A stretch of 64,000 nt of DNA. It comes from Pollutimonas nitritireducens. GTDB taxonomy: Bacteria > Pseudomonadota > Gammaproteobacteria > Burkholderiales > Burkholderiaceae_B. The DNA lies in contig NZ_PDNV01000001.1 in the NCBI RefSeq assembly GCF_002849615.1, forward strand, positions 186,001 to 250,000, given 5' to 3'. Positions 9,663 to 17,986 of this stretch are shown piece after piece. The notes beneath the pieces are model-generated. The model was not told the DNA's origin and searched no databases. It saw only the letters and a program-made list of their open reading frames with translations. Position 1 is the first letter of the stretch. Each line of letters starts with the position of its first letter. The position numbers were made by a program, and so were the translations under genes.

Positions 9663-10139
9663 TCAGATAAACGTTTCGTCGACCGTGGCAACACGTGGCC
9701 CTTCCGCCCAAAATGAGACAACGGCCAGTATTGCCAGAACCATGCCTATGGGTATCGAGATATATACCCACGAAATTGACACGTCCAGGCTGGGCATGGT
9801 CTGGAATCGGACGCGCCAGGTCATTTGCCCGCCGGCCCATGCCATGAAGCCGAGAAAACATACGGAGATAGACAGGATCACGTGTTCCAGCCACCGTTTG
9901 TTGCGCGGCGCCAGCATACCGTGCAGCATCTCGACGCTTAACATCGCACCCTGCCGGAAGGCCAGTGCGACACCCAGCATGACGGTCCAGATAAGCGATG
10001 CTCGTGTCCAGGCCTCGCTCCAGTCGGCCGGCGATTCCAGCACAAAGCGTGCAATGACCTGGTAGAACGCGGCAGCCACCGAGGAGACGATCAAAAGCTG
10101 CGTGACGAGGGAAATGAACCGAAATAATGTACGGTCCAT
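9663..10139 (-). CDS. dctQ: TRAP transporter small membrane subunit (DctQ type), cluster 1
   Basis: From the ATG at 10139 (MDRTLFRFISLV) the product is 158 aa with four predicted membrane segments, the usual length and topology for DctQ proteins. A TTG 69 bases upstream would add a polar extension that is not typical. The subunit pairs with DctM and receives the substrate-loaded binding protein. It lies 116 bp after dctP, with a strong hairpin in the gap. Confidence 0.88.
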   Translation of the reverse strand: MDRTLFRFISLVTQLLIVSSVAAAFYQVIARFVLESPADWSEAWTRASLIWTVMLGVALAFRQGAMLSVEMLHGMLAPRNKRWLEHVILSISVCFLGFMAWAGGQMTWRVRFQTMPSLDVSISWVYISIPIGMVLAILAVVSFWAEGPRVATVDETFI

Positions 10140-10208
10140 GATGCGAAGTATTGGCACGGCCTGTCCTGTGTTTACTGGCTTGACGTTCACGGTGCGAAGA
10201 ATCGACAA

Positions 10209-10230
10209 GGGCTGACGATTGCGTCAGCCC
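10209..10230 (-). terminator. Intra-operon hairpin between dctP and dctQ
   Basis: GGGCTGACG at 10209-10217 pairs perfectly with 10222-10230 around a 4-nt loop. On the minus strand it lies 25 bp after the dctP stop and is followed by a moderately T-rich stretch (TTGTCGATTCTT). A partial terminator or mRNA stabiliser that raises binding-protein output over the membrane subunits is a common arrangement. Confidence 0.6.
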
Positions 10231-10255
10231 CTGACAATGCAAAAAGCTGAAGCCG

Positions 10256-11236
10256 TTATTTCGTGTTGCGGATGGACTCGACAAAATCTTTGCCGAACTG
10301 CTTGTAATATTGCGGGTAGACGGGCTCGACAGCTTTGGCGAAGGCGGCCTGGTCAACCGTATTGACTTTCATGCCCTGCTTCTTGACTTCTTCAAGACCG
10401 CTTTTTTCGACCGCATCGACATAGTCGCGCATGGCGATTGCGGCATCGTGACCCGCTGCCTGGAATTTTGCCTTGTCGGCGTCGGACAAGCCGTTGTAGA
10501 CATTAGGCGACATGAGCACCAGGGCGGGGCCGTACACATGGGCCGTCAACGACAAATACTTCTGCAGTTGCGGCAGCTTTGCCGAGACAATTACCGACAA
10601 CGGGTTTTCCTGGCCGTCTATCGTGCCCTGCTGCAAGGCTGTGGCGACTTCTGGCCATGCCATAGGAGTGGCGAGCACGCCCAGCTGGCGGAACGCTGCA
10701 ATGTGGATCGGATTTTCGGTGGTGCGGATTTTCAAACCCTTGGCGTCTTCCGGCTTGGCAACAGGGCGAATGTTGTTGGTAAGCTGGCGAAAGCCTTGTT
10801 CGCCCCATGCCAGCGCTACCAGACCACGTTTGGGGAACTCGGCGAGCATATCCTTGCCGATCTGGCCATCCAGCACCTTGCGGGCGTGGGCCAGGTCGCG
10901 AAACAGGAAGGGAATGTCGAAAACGCCGGTTTTCGGAACGAAATTCAGGGTGGCGCCGGTGGATACAATGGCGACATCTATGGTGCCAAGCTGCAAGCCC
11001 TCGATGACTTCACGCTCGCCGCCCAGGGCGCTATTGGGGAACTGCTGGACTTTGAAATTATTGGCCGTGCTGGCGCCCAACGCTTTGGAAAATGCGTCGG
11101 CCCCGGCACCATAATGCGAATTGGTGGATAGCGCATAAGCCATTTTCAATGTGGTCTCTGCCACGGCCGGAACGGCACTGAACATGCCTGCCATTGCAAC
11201 GGCCAGCACGCATTTGGAAATCCAGGTTTTACGCAT
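10256..11236 (-). CDS. dctP: TRAP transporter periplasmic binding protein (DctP type), cluster 1
   Basis: The 326-aa product has a clear signal peptide (MRKTWISKCVLAVAMAGMF, cleavage after AVAE/AVA near residue 26) and full DctP length. Family landmarks include LKIRTTENP near residue 147, where the conserved arginine usually binds a substrate carboxylate, and GTIDGQENP near residue 189. The ligand is therefore probably an organic acid. It is first in the transcript and is followed by dctQ, dctM and a ureohydrolase gene. The start has no competing in-frame ATG upstream. Confidence 0.93.
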   Translation of the reverse strand: MRKTWISKCVLAVAMAGMFSAVPAVAETTLKMAYALSTNSHYGAGADAFSKALGASTANNFKVQQFPNSALGGEREVIEGLQLGTIDVAIVSTGATLNFVPKTGVFDIPFLFRDLAHARKVLDGQIGKDMLAEFPKRGLVALAWGEQGFRQLTNNIRPVAKPEDAKGLKIRTTENPIHIAAFRQLGVLATPMAWPEVATALQQGTIDGQENPLSVIVSAKLPQLQKYLSLTAHVYGPALVLMSPNVYNGLSDADKAKFQAAGHDAAIAMRDYVDAVEKSGLEEVKKQGMKVNTVDQAAFAKAVEPVYPQYYKQFGKDFVESIRNTK

Positions 11237-11323
11237 TTTGTCCCTAATACTTGTAAATGGTTATTTTTGACTGAAGCGGGAGTTTTACAGCAATACCCTT
11301 CGCAAGGATATTGGGGTTTTTCT

Positions 11324-13072
11324 TTAGTCCTCGACGTACCAGGTATCTTCCGACAACATCACCTGCTGGTGCCCATAACCGGCGGGCATCATGGGAAAAC
11401 AGTTCTCCTGGGCGAGTACGACGACGTCCAGGAAGAAGGGGCCGTCGTAGGCCATGCAGTGTGCCAGTGCCGCATCCAGTTGGGCTGGATCTTCAACGCG
11501 CGCCGCTCCCCAGCCAAAGGCCTTGGCCAGCGCCACGAAGTCGGGGATGGACGCGTTATAGCTGTGGCTGTAGCGACCATCGTGTATCAGTTCCTGCCAC
11601 TGGCGCACCATGCCCATGTGACCGTTATTGCACAGGACTACCTTGACCGGCGTCTGGTGCTGCGTGGCGGTGGCGAGCTCCTGGATATTCATCAACACCG
11701 AGGCGTCGCCGCTGACGCACACCACTGGCTTGTCAGGGTGCGCAATTTGCGCGCCGATGGCCGCCGGCAGGCCGTAGCCCATGGTGCCAGCGCCGCCCGA
11801 AGTAAGCCAACGGTTGGGACGGTTGAATTTGATGTACTGCGCCGCCCACATCTGATGCTGGCCTACATCGGTGGAGATGATGGCATCCAGACCCGTGAGC
11901 ACATGATCGACCCGCTGCATCAGGTGCTGCGGCAAAATGTGGTCGGGCGACGGCGTGACCTTCAGACAGTCGGTTGCGCGCCATACGCCTATGCGTTGCC
12001 ACCAGGCATCCAGCCGTGCCGGCGCCAATTCCACCTGCGCCAGCTCCCGGCGCAAGGCCCGCAATAACGGGTAGCAATCGCCCACCATGGCTACATCGGC
12101 CCGCACCACCTTGTTGATGGAGGCAGGATCGATATCCAGGTGGATCTTGCTGGCATGCGGACAAAAATCGGAAAGCCGCCCGGTGATACGGTCGTCGAAA
12201 CGGGCTCCGACACAAACGATCAGGTCGGCATGGTGCATGGCCAGATTGGCTTCCAGCGTTCCATGCATACCCAGCATGCCGAGAAACAGAGAATCGTCCG
12301 CCGGGAACGCGCCCAGACCCATCAGGGTAAGCGTGCACGGAGCCGCCATATCCTGTACCAGGCTGGTGAAGGCATGGCAGGCGTCCAGGCCCGAATTTAT
12401 CAAGCCCCCGCCGCCATAAAATACGGGGCGCTTTGCGTTGGCAATAAGCGCGGCTGCGCGCTTGATGGCGGCCTCCGCCGCGGGGGATGTGGTTTCGATG
12501 CTGACCAGGTCAGGGGCGTCGGATGTGGCGACCGGCTCGAACGGCACCAGGCCTATTTGCATGTCTTTGGGAAAATCGAGCAGCACCGGGCCCGGACGCC
12601 CGGATGTGGTCAGGCTGAATGCCTTGGCGGCCATGGCGGTGACGTCTTCGGTACGGCGTATCTGGGCATTCCACTTGGTAACCGGGCGCGAAATGCCGAT
12701 GGCATCGCACTCTTGGAATGCGTCTGTGCCGATCGCGCCCGTGGCAACCTGGCCGCTGATGCAAAGTACCGGTATGGAATCGCACATGGCATCCAGCAGG
12801 CCCGATGTCGTGTTGGCCATGCCGGGACCCGAAGTCACGATCACCACACCCGGCTTCCCTGTGGAGCGCGCGTAGCCTTCGGCGGCGTGCACGGCACCTT
12901 GCTCGTGGCGCACGAGGACGTGGCGGATCCGAGGCTCGGAATACAAGGCATCGTACAGCGGAAGGACGGCGCCCCCGGGATAGCCGAAAATGGTGTCCAC
13001 GCCATGAGCTATGAGAGTCTGGAGTAATGCTTGCGCGCCATTTCGGCTGCTTGGTTCGGCAGAAGTATTCAC
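11324..13072 (-). CDS. Acetolactate synthase large subunit-like TPP enzyme
   Basis: The 582-aa product has the three domains of the acetohydroxyacid synthase family: N-terminal pyrimidine-binding domain with [13 protein letters not shown] and the catalytic glutamate in RHEQGA (near residue 58), a central domain with PVFYGGGGL, and a C-terminal TPP/Mg domain with SGDASVLMN and [12 protein letters not shown]. It would condense two pyruvates (or pyruvate and 2-oxobutyrate). The sequence is of the biosynthetic, FAD-dependent kind, yet no small regulatory subunit gene (ilvH/ilvN) or ilvC lies beside it, so it may be a second, specialised copy. It is transcribed away from the SET-domain gene across a 73-bp gap. 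Confidence 0.88.
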   Translation of the reverse strand: MNTSAEPSSRNGAQALLQTLIAHGVDTIFGYPGGAVLPLYDALYSEPRIRHVLVRHEQGAVHAAEGYARSTGKPGVVIVTSGPGMANTTSGLLDAMCDSIPVLCISGQVATGAIGTDAFQECDAIGISRPVTKWNAQIRRTEDVTAMAAKAFSLTTSGRPGPVLLDFPKDMQIGLVPFEPVATSDAPDLVSIETTSPAAEAAIKRAAALIANAKRPVFYGGGGLINSGLDACHAFTSLVQDMAAPCTLTLMGLGAFPADDSLFLGMLGMHGTLEANLAMHHADLIVCVGARFDDRITGRLSDFCPHASKIHLDIDPASINKVVRADVAMVGDCYPLLRALRRELAQVELAPARLDAWWQRIGVWRATDCLKVTPSPDHILPQHLMQRVDHVLTGLDAIISTDVGQHQMWAAQYIKFNRPNRWLTSGGAGTMGYGLPAAIGAQIAHPDKPVVCVSGDASVLMNIQELATATQHQTPVKVVLCNNGHMGMVRQWQELIHDGRYSHSYNASIPDFVALAKAFGWGAARVEDPAQLDAALAHCMAYDGPFFLDVVVLAQENCFPMMPAGYGHQQVMLSEDTWYVED

Positions 13073-13145
13073 GGAGTCCGCTTTTATTGCATAAGATAAC
13101 GATCTCCAGCAGTTTATCCTCTTTCGTCCCGATCAAAGCGCAACT

Positions 13146-13649
13146 ATGGCACCCGTATCCAAGCCCTGGCATATTGTTAAAGCATCGACCCTGCACGGCA
13201 CGGGCGTATTCGCCGCCAGGGACATTCCAGCAGGCACCCGCATCATCGAATACGGCGGCAGGCGGATCACATCCGAAAGAGCCGATGAATTGCATCCGGT
13301 GAATCCGGCCGATCCCTTCCACACCTTCTTTTTTTCGCTAAGCAGCGGCAAAGTGATCGACGGCGGCGACAGAGGCAACGACGCACGTTGGATCAATCAC
13401 TCCTGCGGACCCAATTGCGAAGCGCAGGAAAGCAGCAACGGAAAACGGGTATACATCGTGGCCGTGCAAGACATTCCGGCAGGCGCTGAATTGTTCTACG
13501 ACTATGGACTGGTCATGGAAGGACGCATCACCAAAACCCTGCGCAAGCAGTACCAGTGCCTGTGCGGCACTTCCGCGTGTCGCGGCACGATGCTGGCGCT
13601 GCCAAAACGCGGGAAACCCCGAACCCGCAAAACCGGCGAGGCGGGTTAG
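13146..13649 (+). CDS. SET-domain protein (putative lysine methyltransferase)
   Basis: The 167-aa product is almost entirely a SET domain: GTGVFAARDIPAGTRIIEYGG at the start gives the SAM-site region (residues 17-37), RWINHSCGPNCE near residue 82 forms the pseudoknot motif, and ELFYDYGL near residue 117 supplies the catalytic tyrosine. A post-SET cysteine cluster (CLCGTSACRGTM) follows, and the tail is basic. Bacterial SET proteins can methylate lysines of ribosomal, DNA-binding or host proteins; the target here is unknown. The gene lies 32 bp before the second TRAP cluster, but a functional link is only positional. Confidence 0.85.
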   Translation: MAPVSKPWHIVKASTLHGTGVFAARDIPAGTRIIEYGGRRITSERADELHPVNPADPFHTFFFSLSSGKVIDGGDRGNDARWINHSCGPNCEAQESSNGKRVYIVAVQDIPAGAELFYDYGLVMEGRITKTLRKQYQCLCGTSACRGTMLALPKRGKPRTRKTGEAG

Positions 13650-13681
13650 CATGTCAAAAAAACAAGCGGTACCGGAGACAA

Positions 13682-14212
13682 ATGGCAATACCCGACGCGC
13701 ATCACGATGAACCGATAGAACCCATACTTCCCGAAATCCCGGATCCGCCCGTCAGGGTGCCGCTGAAGTTCGAGGACTGGGCGTCGGTGCTGATTCTTTC
13801 AGCCCTGGCGCTCATCACCTTCGGCAATGTCATCGGGCGTTACCTGACCGACACGTCATTTGCCTGGACCGAAGAAATCTCTGTATTCCTGCTCATCGTG
13901 CTCACCATGACCGCGGGCGCGTCGGCGTTTGTGCGCAATCAGCACATACGCATCGAACTCATCGCCGACGGAGGTTCCGCGCAGCGCCGTCGCCGACTGG
14001 CGCTGATCTCTGCCGTCGTGGTGCTGCTGTTTTTCATGTTGCTTGCCGTGCTGTCGGCACGCATGGCCTATGACGACTACAGCTACGGTGATACGTCGCC
14101 GGCCATTGGCGTACCGGCGTGGTGGTATTCGATATGGATGCCCATACTGGCAAGCGCCATCGCACTGCGCATGGCCGGAATGCTGCGACGCCTGCTGCGA
14201 GCGCGGGCATGA
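13682..14212 (+). CDS. dctQ: TRAP transporter small membrane subunit (DctQ type), cluster 2
   Basis: From the ATG at 13682 the product is 176 aa with a 30-residue polar, proline-rich leader followed by four predicted membrane segments (for example WASVLILSALALITFGNVIG). This is normal DctQ architecture with a slightly long N-terminus. Its stop overlaps the dctM start in ATGA, indicating translational coupling. Gene order here is Q-M-P, unlike P-Q-M in the first TRAP cluster, so the two transporters are separate acquisitions or lineages rather than a local duplication. Confidence 0.88.
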   Translation: MAIPDAHHDEPIEPILPEIPDPPVRVPLKFEDWASVLILSALALITFGNVIGRYLTDTSFAWTEEISVFLLIVLTMTAGASAFVRNQHIRIELIADGGSAQRRRRLALISAVVVLLFFMLLAVLSARMAYDDYSYGDTSPAIGVPAWWYSIWMPILASAIALRMAGMLRRLLRARA

Positions 14213-15507
14213 TCGTCACCCTGCTTTTCGTGTCCTTCCTCCTGCTTATGGTCATCGGCGTACCGGTAGGCGTGTCGCTGGGCGTCGCCGGCACACTGGC
14301 CATCGTGATGTCGAACCTCGATACGCAATGGTTCGGCTTGCTGGCCGTGCCGCAGAGTTTTTATGCCGGTCTGGCCAAATACCCCTTGCTGGCCATACCC
14401 ATGTTTGTGCTGGTGGGTTCCATCTTCGACCGCTCGGGCGTGGCAAGCCGCCTGGTCAATTTCGCGATTGCCATCGTGGGCCGTGGACCGGGCATGCTGC
14501 CTCTCGTGGCGATAGCGGTCGCCATGTTCCTGGGAGGCATCTCCGGTTCGGGTCCTGCCTGCGCGGCCGCCGTCGGCGCCGTCATGATCGGCGCCATGAC
14601 CAAGGCGGGGTATCCCAAACCTTTCTCAGCCAGTATCGTGGCGGCCGGTGCCTCGACCGATATCCTGATTCCTCCTTCTATTGCTTTCATTATCTATTCC
14701 ATACTGGTTCCCGAAGCATCGGTGCCAGCAATGTTCGCGGCCGGCATGGTGCCGGGGCTGATGGCAGGCGTCGCGCTGATCATACCGGCCGTCTGGCTCG
14801 CACGCCGCCACAATATGGGTGTGCTCGAACACGATTTGCCGCGCCCACCGTTCTGGCGCAGCATGTTCGAGGCGGCGTGGGGCCTTGTTGCACCCGTGCT
14901 GATCCTGGGCGGTATGCGCATGGGGTTCTTCACCCCGACGGAAGCGGCCGTCGTCGCCGTGTTCTATGGCCTTTTCGTCGGCATGTGCGTGCATCGCACC
15001 ATCAAATTCCGCGACCTGTTCCTGATCATCCGTGAAGCGGCTGAGTTGTCGGCGGTCATCATGATGGTGGTCACGCTTGCCGGCATTTTTGCCTGGGCCT
15101 TGTCGACACTGAGCGTAATCGACCCCATCACCCGTGCCATCGTCAATTCCGGCTTGGGTGAATACGGGGTGTTGTCCCTGCTGGTCCTTCTGCTGATGAC
15201 CCTGGGCATGTTCCTGGATGGCATTTCGATTTTCCTGATCTTCGTACCTCTGCTCATGCCCATTGCCAACGCCTACCAATGGGATCCGGTATGGTTCGGT
15301 GTCCTGCTTACGCTGAAAGTTGCGCTGGGGCAATTCACGCCTCCACTCGCAGTCAACTTGATGGTTTCCTGCCGGATTGCGAAAGTGCCTATAGAGAGCA
15401 CATTGCGATGGGTGGTGTGGCTGCTGGCGTCCATGTTCCTGGTGCTGGTGCTGGTAATCGTTTTTCCGGAACTTGCTTTGTGGCTACCCCGCTACCTGGG
15501 CTACTGA
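14209..15507 (+). CDS. dctM: TRAP transporter large membrane subunit (DctM type), cluster 2
   Basis: The ATG at 14209 overlaps the dctQ stop and gives 432 aa with about 12 hydrophobic segments. Family-typical stretches include FVLVGSIFDRSGVASRLV, GFFTPTEAAVVAVFYG and LGQFTPPLAVNLMV. It forms the transport channel with the small subunit. Reading frames extending further upstream would overlap dctQ deeply and are not needed. The binding-protein gene follows after 63 bp. Confidence 0.92.
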   Translation: MIVTLLFVSFLLLMVIGVPVGVSLGVAGTLAIVMSNLDTQWFGLLAVPQSFYAGLAKYPLLAIPMFVLVGSIFDRSGVASRLVNFAIAIVGRGPGMLPLVAIAVAMFLGGISGSGPACAAAVGAVMIGAMTKAGYPKPFSASIVAAGASTDILIPPSIAFIIYSILVPEASVPAMFAAGMVPGLMAGVALIIPAVWLARRHNMGVLEHDLPRPPFWRSMFEAAWGLVAPVLILGGMRMGFFTPTEAAVVAVFYGLFVGMCVHRTIKFRDLFLIIREAAELSAVIMMVVTLAGIFAWALSTLSVIDPITRAIVNSGLGEYGVLSLLVLLLMTLGMFLDGISIFLIFVPLLMPIANAYQWDPVWFGVLLTLKVALGQFTPPLAVNLMVSCRIAKVPIESTLRWVVWLLASMFLVLVLVIVFPELALWLPRYLGY

Positions 15508-15570
15508 GTCCGGAAATTTATGTTGTGACCTGTCGTTCCATGCTGTCTTAACCTGCAAAAAGGAATACTC

Positions 15571-16602
15571 ATGAAAATCCGTGCTTTACTCGGCGCCCTA
15601 ACTTGCTCAGTTGCGGCCCTTGCCGCCAGTTCCACAGCTTATGCTGCCGATTACAAATCCGAATACAAGCTGTCCATCGTGGTCGGTACCGCCTTTCCGT
15701 GGGGTCAGGGGGCCGAGATCTGGTCCAAGCTGGTGCGCGAACGCACCGACGGACGTATCAATATCAAGATCTACCCTGGCACGTCGCTCGTGCAGGGCGA
15801 TCAGACACGCGAATTCACGGCCATCCGCCAAGGCCTGATCGACCTGGCCGTAGGATCCACCATCAACTGGTCGCCGCAAGTCAAGCAGTTGAATCTGTTT
15901 TCCCTGCCCTTCCTCATGCCCGACTATGCCGCCATCGATGCACTTATACATGGTGAAGTCGGCAAGACACTATTCAAGGACATTGAAAAAGCGGGCGTCG
16001 TGCCGCTGGCCTGGGGCGAAAATGGCTATCGGCAGCTGAGCAATTCCAAGCATGCCGTCAAGTCGCCCGAAGACCTCAAGGGCATGAAGCTTCGCGTGGT
16101 CGGCTCGCCTCTGTACATCGACACCTTCACCGCCTTGGGCGCGAATCCCACGCAAATGAGCTGGGCGGACGCACAACCCGCACTGGCCAGTGGTGCGGTC
16201 GATGGGCAGGAAAATCCATTGTCCATCTACGCCGGCTCCAAGCTCTACACCGTGGGACAAAAATACCTGACGCTCTGGAACTACGTTGCCGACCCGCTGA
16301 TCTTCGTCGTGAACAAGCAAGTCTGGGAATCGTGGACCGAAGCTGACCGCAAGATCGTGCAAGAGGCGGCCATCGAAGCCGCCAAGCAGGAGATCATCAT
16401 TGCACGCAAAGGCGTGACGCCCGAAGATCCTTCCATGCTGAAGGATATCGAAGGCCATGGCGTAACGGTCACCAGCCTGACGCCTGAGCAGCACGATGCG
16501 TTCGTGAAGGTGACCCAGCCTGTGTTTGAGAAGTGGAAGAAGACGATAGGCGAGGACTTGGTTACTCAGGCGCAGAAGGATATTGCTGCACGTAAGAAGT
16601 AG
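15571..16602 (+). CDS. dctP: TRAP transporter periplasmic binding protein (DctP type), cluster 2
   Basis: The 343-aa product starts with a signal peptide (MKIRALLGALTCSVAALAA, cleavage after AYA near residue 25) and a good ribosome site (AAAGGAA). GMKLRVVGSP near residue 170 holds the conserved carboxylate-binding arginine and GAVDGQENP near residue 208 is a family landmark. The ligand is probably a carboxylic acid. It is the last gene of the second TRAP operon and is followed by a hairpin at 16608-16622. Confidence 0.93.
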   Translation: MKIRALLGALTCSVAALAASSTAYAADYKSEYKLSIVVGTAFPWGQGAEIWSKLVRERTDGRINIKIYPGTSLVQGDQTREFTAIRQGLIDLAVGSTINWSPQVKQLNLFSLPFLMPDYAAIDALIHGEVGKTLFKDIEKAGVVPLAWGENGYRQLSNSKHAVKSPEDLKGMKLRVVGSPLYIDTFTALGANPTQMSWADAQPALASGAVDGQENPLSIYAGSKLYTVGQKYLTLWNYVADPLIFVVNKQVWESWTEADRKIVQEAAIEAAKQEIIIARKGVTPEDPSMLKDIEGHGVTVTSLTPEQHDAFVKVTQPVFEKWKKTIGEDLVTQAQKDIAARKK

Positions 16603-16607
16603 GTGGA

Positions 16608-16622
16608 CCAGGCGTTGCCTGG
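16608..16622 (+). terminator. Possible terminator hairpin after dctP of cluster 2
   Basis: CCAGGC-GTT-GCCTGG forms a perfect 6-bp stem six bases after the dctP stop. Only a weak pyrimidine tract (ACTTCTTC) follows, so termination strength is uncertain. Confidence 0.45.
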
Positions 16623-16704
16623 ACTTCTTCATTGCGGGGATTTCGGACAGTGCCTGCTACTACGTGGGTACTGCCGGCGGTGCTTTGGCTGCCGGCGATG
16701 CTCC

Positions 16705-16884
16705 TTAACACGCCGTTGCGGCAGTGTAGGGGATGCGGGCTCCTCGCGGCCCTGTTCGGCGCCCTGCGCGCCGAACCAGCGCGGCCTCGCTCGTCCACCC
16801 CCTTCGGGGTTCCCTTCGCCTCCGGCCCGCTGGGGGCCGCGAAAGTCGCCCACATCCCCTACACTGCCGCAACGCCTGCGTTAC
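16705..16884 (-). repeat. Palindromic intergenic repeat, copy A
   Basis: A perfect 21-bp inverted repeat begins GTTGCGGCAGTGTAGG at 16715-16735 and is mirrored at 16853-16873. Inside lies a smaller hairpin with GTTCGGCGC at 16754-16762 against 16768-16776. Read on the minus strand, the right half (GCGACTTTCG, then GCGAAGGGAACCCCGAAGG, then ACGAGCGAGGCC) matches copy B at 17257-17321, showing that the two are members of one family in opposite orientation. Confidence 0.85.
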
Positions 16885-17078
16885 GTGTATTGAGAACATT
16901 GCTGGGACGGCTTTTGTGCTTGACCTTTTTGCGTCGGGTATGCCCGGTTAAGAAGAACTCATGCGCTCGTCCTGCGCGCCCCGCCAGCCGGGGCTGCTCG
17001 GACATTGGGGCAGGTATTGTCGGCGGGAGCTGTACGCGTACGCTCGTATTTCCACGCCAGCAACAGTAAACGGCGGTC

Positions 17079-17126
17079 GGTTTCGGTTTCGGTTTCGGTG
17101 TCTATGTCGGTGTCTATATCTATGTC
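17079..17126 (+). repeat. Hexanucleotide microsatellite
   Basis: Eight consecutive 6-bp units: GGTTTC three times, then GGTGTC, TATGTC, GGTGTC, TATATC, TATGTC. Read on the minus strand it would encode alternating Asp/Glu with Thr/Ile, but no credible gene contains it. It lies between the two palindromic repeat copies. Confidence 0.8.
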
Positions 17127-17230
17127 AATAGCAGTCGCAGCATTGACTGCCCATCTATCTCCAACCCCACAGAAAAACGCCCAGCACACGACCCGTCCCA
17201 ACGGCGTTCCAAGCTTCCATGTTGCAGCGG

Positions 17231-17390
17231 GGCAGGTACTATGGGGTGGTGTTGCAGCGACTTTCGGTGCCGAGCGAGCCGCACGCGAAGGGAGCCCCGG
17301 AGGGGGCGTACGAGCGAGGCCAAGCGATGTTCGGCGCCGCAGGGCGACGAACCGGCAACGAGGAGCGCAACACCACCCCATAGGGCCTGC
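17231..17390 (+). repeat. Palindromic intergenic repeat, copy B
   Basis: A perfect 17-bp inverted repeat, CTATGGGGTGGTGTTGC at 17239-17255, is mirrored at 17367-17383 and extends outward (GGCAGG at 17231-17236 against CCTGCC at 17385-17390) with two mismatched bases. The segment 17257-17321 is homologous to the minus strand of copy A (shared GCGACTTTCG, GCGAAGGGA, ACGAGCGAGGCC), while the outermost arms differ in sequence. Confidence 0.85.
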
Positions 17391-17482
17391 CACGCGGAGC
17401 TATGAACGCCGACGCCAAAGTGAGTCACCCGTACGCCGGACCAGGCACCGGATCCGAAACCGGCGCCCCGGTTTCCCACCCC

Positions 17483-17977
17483 TTAGGTCGGATCGATTCT
17501 TTGCAAACAATCTTCTGCAGTGCCGACCACGACATGTGCGCTGCACGCGATCATCAGGTTCAGGTTCAACCCAAAGTCTTCCACCGTATAACCTAGATCA
17601 TCCACATAAGCGCGCGTACCGGCCACCTTGTGCGCCGCCATCTGCTGTACCAGCGAGCGTGACTGGTCGGTATAGACCCAGACGGGCTTGTTCAGGGCGG
17701 TCGCGTAACCCACTTCGAAAACCGTGCCCGAATCGGGCTCGGCGCCGCGAAACAGATTCACGTTCGCCATCACGATATCGGACTGTTCGATCAAGGCAAT
17801 ATTGGCCCGGTAGATCCAGCGCGCTGTTTCCAGCGTCGTCAGATTCCGGGGCACGGAATTATCCAGCGGATAAAGGCCTTCGAACCCATATTTTTCGCAC
17901 AAAGTCTTCAACAATGCGCCGTATTGCTGGGCATCCGGGCGGAACACGTCAAAGCCCGCCAGGTAAATTTTTTTCAC
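17483..17977 (-). CDS. Nucleoside 2-deoxyribosyltransferase
   Basis: The 164-aa product begins MKKIYLAGFDVFRPDA, the typical start of the family, and contains ADIVMAN-like SDIVMANVNLFRG near residue 67 and PDSGTVFEVGYATAL near residue 81, which carries the catalytic glutamate and nucleotide-binding residues. The enzyme exchanges bases between 2'-deoxyribonucleosides, or hydrolyses deoxyribonucleoside monophosphates in some members. It lies 9 bp after the AMP nucleosidase gene on the same strand, so the two probably act together in purine salvage. Confidence 0.9.
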   Translation of the reverse strand: MKKIYLAGFDVFRPDAQQYGALLKTLCEKYGFEGLYPLDNSVPRNLTTLETARWIYRANIALIEQSDIVMANVNLFRGAEPDSGTVFEVGYATALNKPVWVYTDQSRSLVQQMAAHKVAGTRAYVDDLGYTVEDFGLNLNLMIACSAHVVVGTAEDCLQRIDPT

Positions 17978-17986
17978 TCCTTTCTC

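Larger units (their letters stand above)
16603..17482. other. Gene-free region built of repeats
   Basis: No gene is supported in these 880 bp between a TRAP binding-protein gene and the convergent deoxyribosyltransferase gene. Long open frames on both strands coincide with G+C-rich palindromes and a hexamer repeat and give low-complexity or arginine/proline-rich products without family resemblance. Two inverted copies of a palindromic repeat (16705-16884 and 17231-17390) and a microsatellite (17079-17126) account for about half of the stretch. I see nothing else in the remainder. Confidence 0.65.

Noticed and set aside
9616-10356. 246-aa minus-strand frame overlapping dctQ
   Set aside because: It overlaps dctQ and the end of dctP in another frame; dctQ has the expected membrane pattern and this frame does not.
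12140-13027. 295-aa frame antisense to the acetolactate synthase gene
   Set aside because: High-G+C shadow of a certain gene; sequence is low in family features.
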